Positions 7,609 to 11,778 of a stretch of 11,778 nucleotides of DNA are shown here, piece by piece (position 1 is the first letter of the stretch; each line of letters starts with the position of its first letter). The position numbers and the translations under genes are program-made. The stretch lies in assembly GCA_003641555.1 (NCBI GenBank), contig QNAT01000010.1:1-11778 (forward strand), written 5' to 3'. The notes beneath the pieces are model-generated. The model saw only the letters and a list, made by a program, of their open reading frames with translations, was not told the DNA's origin and did not search any database. The stretch is from Thermotoga sp. (lineage in GTDB: Bacteria > Thermotogota > Thermotogae > B3-G13).

Positions 7609-10053
7609 TCAAATGCCCATTGAAAATACATCTACTCGTTTGTTACCATTATTATTTTCTATCAACGTGTATATATGGGAATTATAAGTTGTAATGTTTA
7701 TTACCCTTTCATTATCTTCCAATTCGTAGTAACCACCGAGTCTTATGTAATTTTGCACGTCTAAAAAATTGAATGTCCTTTCTCCTGCTATAAGCATATA
7801 TTTCCCTATTGATAACAGTTTTTTATTTCCTACATCACCACTGGTTACCAATGCCGCGTTACCATTTATCATGTTGAAACTATAGACAGAGTATCCCTTA
7901 GTGAGTACAAAGAGAAATTTTCCCTCTCTGCTCACATCGTTTATTTCCTCAGCGATCTTCGTTTTAGCACTTGCTTTAACGATGGAAGACATCAATTTGT
8001 AGGTCACCAATGAACCGTTACGATTTAGTAATGCTATATCCGTATTCGTATATGCCAATATTTCGTTGTAAGAGGGGAGATATTTAATGCCCTTTGCCGC
8101 TCCATTCATCTCGATTACTTCTTTTAAATTACCATTTCCATCCAGCCTATATACGTAACTCCCCCTGGTATTTCTAAGAATAGTATAGATGCTATCTCCA
8201 GCTTTACAAACGCCCACGAGGTCCTTATCACTTATATGAAGAATATGTTTAGACAGTCTGCCATTATCTAAACTGTAGATGCTTCTTTTCAAACCATCGA
8301 GAAAAACCGCCGTTCTTCCGTAGACATCCATCGCTATCAAATTCGTCCCATCATTATGAAATACTTCTATGCCTCCCCTTTTTATACTGTGTGTAGAACG
8401 ATACCAGAGGATACCATTACCAATATCTATATCATCCGTATCTCTCGGAACGTTAATAGAAGATATTTTTCTAAGCAGTGAAACATCCCGATGAATTCGC
8501 TCGCACTTCCAAACCTCTCCAGAAACTTTAGAATTAGGTGCTATTACAGCAGAAGTCTTACTCACACTCTTCTTTTTTGTGACCTTTTTCTCTGCCTTCA
8601 TATTATCGCTTAGAAATGCCTTTATATCCTTTATCACGTCGTTGCTGAGATACATGTCACTGAAAGAATGATGATATATCCTTTTTACGTCAGCGTATTT
8701 TAACAAAGCACTGTTTATAGAAACCAATCCATCTCCTTTTCCTTCAACTATCTCAGGATATATGTATGCAAATCGCGTGTTCGTAGCAATCTTTGTAGAA
8801 AACGATGGCTCATCTCCTGCTACTGCCATATATTTTATATCTTTTCTCTTTCCAAAAGAATTAAGATATTTCATCACATTCGAATCGGGAAATATCTCAT
8901 TAGCATATGTGTTCAGTTTCTCAACATAGGAAATAACTGTATTATGCAGGATCGTAAAGATCTCTGGTGTACTAACATAGTATACATCTGCTAACGTTTT
9001 AGACGACATATTGTAAAATGGTTTGAACGTTGTCATATCCACCAGATCCGAACCGTAATTAGGGCAATCCATAAGAACGACATGCTTAACATTTTTAACC
9101 ACATTTCCGCTCTCTAAAGCATATCTTACTATAAGCCCGCCAATACCTTGAGCAACGATATCGAAATCTCTGTGAGTATTAGCTAACTCCTGCTTTAGTT
9201 TTTCTCCTTCGAAGATGATATAACTTTTCAAAGATTCATCTCTAAAATAATAGTTAAATTCCGATGTGTAGATAAGATTTCTCGTATCTTTCAATGGATA
9301 ACGATACACCCATATATTTCTATCAGGGAAAAATATCTCCCACAAATTCTTCCCCTGAGGATTTTTTTCTGTTACTGTTCGAGGAATCAAAGAATAAAAG
9401 TTATCATCTATTCCGCCCACCAGCAAGATATGCGGTTTTAAAGTCTCTGGTTTCTCTATAACATGGTTCAAGCCATAGGTTATGTTCTTTACAGGAGTTA
9501 TCTCGATACCGATCTTCGAAAAATGGTGTGATATAACCTGGATATATGGAATATCGTTTTCTACATATACTTCTGCTCCATAGAATTGTCTTTCTATCTC
9601 TGGTACTTCATCGGTTATGTATTTCACTACCACGTTGTTAACATCCTTTATATCAGTTAAAGAAGAGGGGAGATGATATCTTATTTTTATGGGTTTCGGG
9701 GACCATTCATCTTTCTCGTCTTTCGGAATTATATCGTATATAGGACCATCGAATTGCCACTTTGATATTAAACCATTATATTCATCCGAATCGGGAGAGA
9801 TCCTTTTTATCAGAAATCGTTTGTCCTTCGGAAATGCACCAGAAGGAACGAGGACTTCGAGTCCAGAGGTGGTAGATGTCGTAGAAGTTACAGAATTCAC
9901 TGCTACAGCCCTGGGTTTGGCATAGAAAAACTTCATCAAAAAGAAAATGGTTAAGACCGTACCTATCACAATCGCTCCGATGATTACCTTTTTAAGAAAG
10001 GGCATTGATATGAATTTATCCCATAATTCACTGAATATACCTGGTATCTTCAT
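7609..10053 (-). CDS. Membrane-anchored ZU5-like / inactive lipase-like hydrolase / beta-propeller protein
   Basis: This 814-residue protein starts with a short cytoplasmic segment, a membrane anchor at about 22-44 and a Thr/Ser-rich linker (54-63). Residues about 65-190 look like a ZU5-type beta-sandwich (LEVLVPSGAFP early, SHHFSKIGIEI late). Residues about 205-482 resemble a lipase-type alpha/beta-hydrolase: HILLVGGI, VAQGIGGLIVRYALE at 300-314, VKHVVLMDCPNYGSD at 322-336, GDGLVSINSA at 440-449 and HHSFSDMYLS at 461-470. The GxSxG nucleophile elbow reads AQGIG, so the expected serine is G303 (a clear GGT codon), while candidate Asp (D441) and His (H461/H462) remain. A Lys-rich linker (about 486-498) leads to about six beta-rich repeats (545-814) resembling a propeller. 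Catalysis by the usual triad is therefore unlikely; binding or scaffolding is more plausible. The ATG follows AGGGAG with a short spacing, 9 nt after the upstream stop. Function is unknown. Confidence 0.8.
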   Translation of the reverse strand: MKIPGIFSELWDKFISMPFLKKVIIGAIVIGTVLTIFFLMKFFYAKPRAVAVNSVTSTTSTTSGLEVLVPSGAFPKDKRFLIKRISPDSDEYNGLISKWQFDGPIYDIIPKDEKDEWSPKPIKIRYHLPSSLTDIKDVNNVVVKYITDEVPEIERQFYGAEVYVENDIPYIQVISHHFSKIGIEITPVKNITYGLNHVIEKPETLKPHILLVGGIDDNFYSLIPRTVTEKNPQGKNLWEIFFPDRNIWVYRYPLKDTRNLIYTSEFNYYFRDESLKSYIIFEGEKLKQELANTHRDFDIVAQGIGGLIVRYALESGNVVKNVKHVVLMDCPNYGSDLVDMTTFKPFYNMSSKTLADVYYVSTPEIFTILHNTVISYVEKLNTYANEIFPDSNVMKYLNSFGKRKDIKYMAVAGDEPSFSTKIATNTRFAYIYPEIVEGKGDGLVSINSALLKYADVKRIYHHSFSDMYLSNDVIKDIKAFLSDNMKAEKKVTKKKSVSKTSAVIAPNSKVSGEVWKCERIHRDVSLLRKISSINVPRDTDDIDIGNGILWYRSTHSIKRGGIEVFHNDGTNLIAMDVYGRTAVFLDGLKRSIYSLDNGRLSKHILHISDKDLVGVCKAGDSIYTILRNTRGSYVYRLDGNGNLKEVIEMNGAAKGIKYLPSYNEILAYTNTDIALLNRNGSLVTYKLMSSIVKASAKTKIAEEINDVSREGKFLFVLTKGYSVYSFNMINGNAALVTSGDVGNKKLLSIGKYMLIAGERTFNFLDVQNYIRLGGYYELEDNERVINITTYNSHIYTLIENNNGNKRVDVFSMGI

Positions 10054-10062
10054 CTTCTCTCC

Positions 10063-11034
10063 CTAAATCGGTTTTAGGCCAAGGGTTTCATAAGTCATAC
10101 TTTTACCTTTGATCTTTGTCATCTTCCCGGATTTTCCGCATAGCACAGTTATCTCCCGATCTTTTGGAGCATCTGAATACCTTATCGTTAAGGGTACAGC
10201 GTAGTTTGATATTATCTGTTCCGTAGGATTGGTAACCAATGTTATAGGTCCTTCATATGCTTCTACTCTCAATATAGTATACCCGTCTTCACTAAATTTT
10301 TCCATCCATAAATTCTCATCTTCGTTTCTTCCGATGATGATTTTAGAATTGTTTACACGAAAATGCCTTCCAAACTTTAGCAACTTTACAGATTCACCGC
10401 AGGCTTCATCATGTTTTACAAGATCCCTTAACCTTCTTGAATATCCAGGATCTGTTAGTAGGCATCCACCTGCAGGTGTGGAATACCCACTTATCCCATA
10501 TTCAGATGCCAATCTCAATTGCTCTTTTCTACTCTTACCGGATATAGAAAGCAGCTTCGTCCTATCCACCATCTCCATTCGTTCTGCAAATGTAGGAGAA
10601 AGTAATCCTGCACTCAGGGGTCTCAAAACCATGCCATTCAATCCCGCTTCCTTTTCCACAATGTGTAAAGAATTAAGATTCTGAGACATCGTTCTCTCAC
10701 CTAGCACTTCACCTGTAGCGATGAAATCTATGTTGTATTCTGGCATCAATGCCTTTGCCTTTTTCAACATTAGAGCATGACAATCGATACAAGGATTCAT
10801 ATTCTTCCCGTAACCATGTGGAGGAGAAAGCACGATCTTGAGGTGTTCTTCACTTATATCTACTGTTATCAAAGGTATCTGTAATTCTTTTGCAAGTGAT
10901 CTACTCCTCTCCACAGGTGAAAAGAAATAAGAAGTAAATACAACTCCTATAACCTTCACTTCCTGTTCTAAGAGCAATTTAGCAGCCAATGCACTATCGA
11001 GTCCACCACTCATCAAAACGAACGCACGTACCAT
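10063..11034 (-). CDS. MnmA/ThiI-like PP-loop tRNA thiolation enzyme with NFACT-R-like C-terminus
   Basis: This 323-residue protein has an N-terminal PP-loop ATP-pyrophosphatase domain with SGGLDS at 9-14. The NPCIDCH motif (C82, C85) corresponds to the catalytic cysteine region of MnmA-type 2-thiouridylases (NPCxxCN), and GGCLLTD (C191) corresponds to the second active-site cysteine. The MnmA C-terminal domains are absent. Instead, residues about 215-300 (KLLKFGRHFRVNNSKIIIGRNEDEN) resemble the NFACT-R/DUF814 RNA-binding domain. The protein is therefore shorter than MnmA (about 360-370) and probably a related sulfur-transfer enzyme acting on tRNA: ATP adenylates the base and a cysteine persulfide supplies sulfur. 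Which base it modifies cannot be told from sequence; annotations of such proteins as methyltransferases are historical. ATG 11034 lies 3 nt after the panD stop, with AGGGG about 10 nt upstream. Enzyme class is well supported, substrate is not. Confidence 0.85.
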   Translation of the reverse strand: MVRAFVLMSGGLDSALAAKLLLEQEVKVIGVVFTSYFFSPVERSRSLAKELQIPLITVDISEEHLKIVLSPPHGYGKNMNPCIDCHALMLKKAKALMPEYNIDFIATGEVLGERTMSQNLNSLHIVEKEAGLNGMVLRPLSAGLLSPTFAERMEMVDRTKLLSISGKSRKEQLRLASEYGISGYSTPAGGCLLTDPGYSRRLRDLVKHDEACGESVKLLKFGRHFRVNNSKIIIGRNEDENLWMEKFSEDGYTILRVEAYEGPITLVTNPTEQIISNYAVPLTIRYSDAPKDREITVLCGKSGKMTKIKGKSMTYETLGLKPI

Positions 11035-11037
11035 GGG

Positions 11038-11388
11038 TTAAATTCCCCTAATCGGTTTATTTTTGCCATCCACAAGGATCACAACAGGTTTTATCTCCTC
11101 TCTTTCATCAATTATGCTGTAAGAAGCTATTATGATCTTATCTCCCACCTGTCCTTTACGCGCAGCAGGACCATTCAAACCTATCTGACCTTTTCCTCTT
11201 TCTCCTCTTATAACGTATGTCATCAATCTCTCTCCGTTGTTCAAGTTCAAGACCTGTACTAATTCATATTCCTTTATGCCACACATATCCATGAGTTCTT
11301 CATCTATCGTAATACTACCATCGTAGTTGAGATCACAAAATGTAAGTGTGGCACGATGTATTTTAGCCTTCAATGCTATACGAAACAC
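11038..11388 (-). CDS. panD: Aspartate 1-decarboxylase (pyruvoyl-dependent)
   Basis: PanD decarboxylates L-aspartate to beta-alanine, a precursor of pantothenate and coenzyme A, in the cytoplasm. The 116-residue proenzyme aligns closely with the family: K9, H11 and R12 near the N-terminus, the self-cleavage site G24-S25 in YDGSITID, T57 and Y58 in MTYVIRGER, and the glycine-rich GLNGPAAR followed by VGDKIIIASY. Cleavage before S25 would create the pyruvoyl cofactor. The start is GTG at 11388, fixed by the family N-terminus (residue numbering matches exactly) and by a strong AGGAGGT ribosome binding site 7 nt upstream. It is the first gene of the run and lies downstream of a good extended -10 promoter. 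No panB or panC is visible in the window. Confidence 0.97.
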   Translation of the reverse strand: MFRIALKAKIHRATLTFCDLNYDGSITIDEELMDMCGIKEYELVQVLNLNNGERLMTYVIRGERGKGQIGLNGPAARKGQVGDKIIIASYSIIDEREEIKPVVILVDGKNKPIRGI

Positions 11389-11395
11389 TGTAATT

Positions 11396-11402
11396 ACCTC
11401 CT
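11396..11402 (-). promoter_or_regulatory. Shine-Dalgarno site of panD
   Basis: AGGAGGT on the minus strand, 7 nt before the GTG start of panD. It is a full-strength ribosome binding site that confirms the non-ATG start. Confidence 0.85.
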
Positions 11403-11449
11403 ATTTTTAACTGCTCCACTCGTATAGAATGAGCGATTTTCCTACGATT

Positions 11450-11478
11450 ATTATACCACTTTACCAGGAAGACTGAAT
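11450..11478 (-). promoter_or_regulatory. Probable operon promoter (extended -10)
   Basis: A perfect TATAAT lies at 11455-11450 on the minus strand, preceded by TGG, which gives an extended -10 (TGnTATAAT). The -35 region around 11472-11478 is poor (TTCAGT or ATTCAG), which an extended -10 can tolerate. Transcription would begin near 11443, giving a panD leader of about 55 nt. As the following genes are separated by at most 20 nt, this may serve the whole run down to 181. No other clear promoter was seen inside the cluster by eye. Confidence 0.6.
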
Positions 11479-11550
11479 TTGCTGTCATGTAGTATAATGA
11501 ATTGTACCGAAACAGAATATTACAAAATATAGGTATTTGAAAATAGAACG

Positions 11551-11684
11551 GATACGATCGTTTCAAAAAAGTCGTAGGGACAGGTTTTTAAACCTGTCCG
11601 ATGGAACGGAGTTCCATAATATCATTCACCTTTGGCGAATCGGAGAGGAGGTAAACTCCTCGTACAATATAAATATGATACGAG
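11551..11684. repeat. Array of consecutive inverted repeats (hairpins)
   Basis: Four close hairpins are visible. The first (11578-11599) has 10-nt perfect arms GGACAGGTTT/AAACCTGTCC around TT. The second (11601-11617) has arms ATGGAAC/GTTCCAT around GGA. The third (11624-11640) has arms ATTCACC/GGCGAAT with one A-C mismatch around TTT. The fourth (11645-11661) has arms GAGGAG/CTCCTC around GTAAA. Weaker outer pairs flank them: TACGA (11553) with TCGTA (11572), and CTCGTA (11659) with TACGAG (11679), each with a 14-nt loop. GATACGA occurs directly repeated at 11551 and 11677. There is no coding frame through it and no T-run making any single stem a standard terminator. It could be a dispersed palindromic repeat, a structured RNA or a plus-strand leader. 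Confidence 0.7.
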
Positions 11685-11697
11685 ATATGTATGCAAT

Positions 11698-11744
11698 AGG
11701 AGGAGGTTGATAGAATGAATGGGTTTGATAAATATTGTGTTTAG
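11698..11744 (+). other. Strong ribosome-binding-like site with nine-codon ORF
   Basis: AGGAGGAGG at 11698-11706 is followed after 8 nt by ATG at 11715 and a stop TAG at 11742-11744, encoding MNGFDKYCV. The ribosome binding site is as good as any in the window, yet the ORF is tiny. It could be a leader peptide of a gene beyond the right edge, the decayed start of a lost gene, or chance. No plus-strand gene is visible to support it. Confidence 0.3.
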
Positions 11745-11778
11745 AGTTTTTGAATTTTGCAATATCCTATAATGAACA

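Larger units (their letters stand above)
11403..11778. other. Intergenic region right of panD
   Basis: No recognisable protein gene is present. A 67-codon minus-strand frame (11363-11566) overlaps the panD start and promoter and looks non-coding. The region contains, in plus coordinates, the panD promoter (about 11443-11478), a plus-strand TATAAT at 11493-11498 with no good -35, an inverted-repeat array (11551-11684), a strong purine-rich AGGAGGAGG at 11698-11706 with a nine-codon ORF, and a second TATAAT at 11768-11773 near the edge. Confidence 0.6.

Noticed and set aside
7596..7631. Longer TPR protein starting at 7631
   Set aside because: It would overlap the upstream gene and place the GAGGTGA ribosome binding site inside the coding region; the signal-like N-terminus fits ATG 7595 better.
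10229..10684. 151-codon plus-strand frame
   Set aside because: It is a shadow of the PP-loop enzyme gene on the opposite strand, whose motifs are unmistakable.
11493..11498. Plus-strand promoter with TATAAT
   Set aside because: No acceptable -35 hexamer or TGn extension precedes it; not claimed as a feature of its own.
11363..11566. 67-codon minus-strand frame upstream of panD
   Set aside because: It overlaps the panD start in another frame, runs through the panD promoter and has no family resemblance.
11551..11683. GATACGA direct repeats as target-site duplication of a mobile element
   Set aside because: A 7-base match over about 130 nt is expected by chance about once, and there are no terminal inverted repeats at the inner edges; kept only as a detail of the hairpin array.
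11551..11684. CRISPR array
   Set aside because: The stems differ in sequence from one another, so there is no repeated unit with spacers.

Overview
This is an AT-rich bacterial chromosomal segment. Every convincing gene lies on the minus strand in one compact run, read from about 11388 down to 181. Ile ATA and Arg AGA codons are frequent, and GTG starts occur. The gene content (pyruvoyl PanD, MnmA-like PP-loop enzyme, M16 peptidase, stand-alone HD-GYP proteins, UvrB, DUF554) fits an anaerobic, possibly thermophilic lineage such as Thermotogota. That assignment is an impression from protein style only; I see no rRNA, tRNA or diagnostic marker.

In transcription order the genes are: panD (11388-11038); a PP-loop tRNA-thiolation-like enzyme (11034-10063); a large membrane-anchored protein with a ZU5-like N-terminal domain, a lipase-like alpha/beta-hydrolase domain whose expected catalytic serine is glycine, and a beta-propeller-like C-terminus (10053-7609); a TPR protein with a second membrane segment and a long acidic tail (7595-6498); an M16 zinc peptidase (6501-5260); two tandem paralogous HD-GYP proteins (5255-4068 and 4053-2881); uvrB (2894-897); and a DUF554/YqgA-like membrane protein (876-181). 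Gaps are 3-20 nt, and two junctions overlap (GTGA at TPR/M16, 14 nt at HD-GYP/uvrB). One transcript is therefore likely, starting at an extended -10 promoter upstream of panD (-10 at 11450-11455). No terminator is obvious after the last gene.

Functionally the cluster mixes housekeeping genes (beta-alanine/pantothenate synthesis, probable tRNA thiolation, nucleotide excision repair) with a middle block that looks like an envelope or signalling module: two anchored proteins of unknown role, a peptidase and two probable cyclic-di-nucleotide phosphodiesterases. The joint role of that block is inference from gene order.

The right end (11400-11778) has no recognisable protein gene. It holds the panD promoter, then a dense array of inverted repeats (11551-11684), then a strong Shine-Dalgarno-like sequence and a nine-codon ORF on the plus strand. 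The left end (1-180) holds no gene I can identify, only short palindromes. The two most notable items are the nucleophile-less hydrolase/propeller protein and the hairpin array with its possible Shine-Dalgarno-masking alternative fold.
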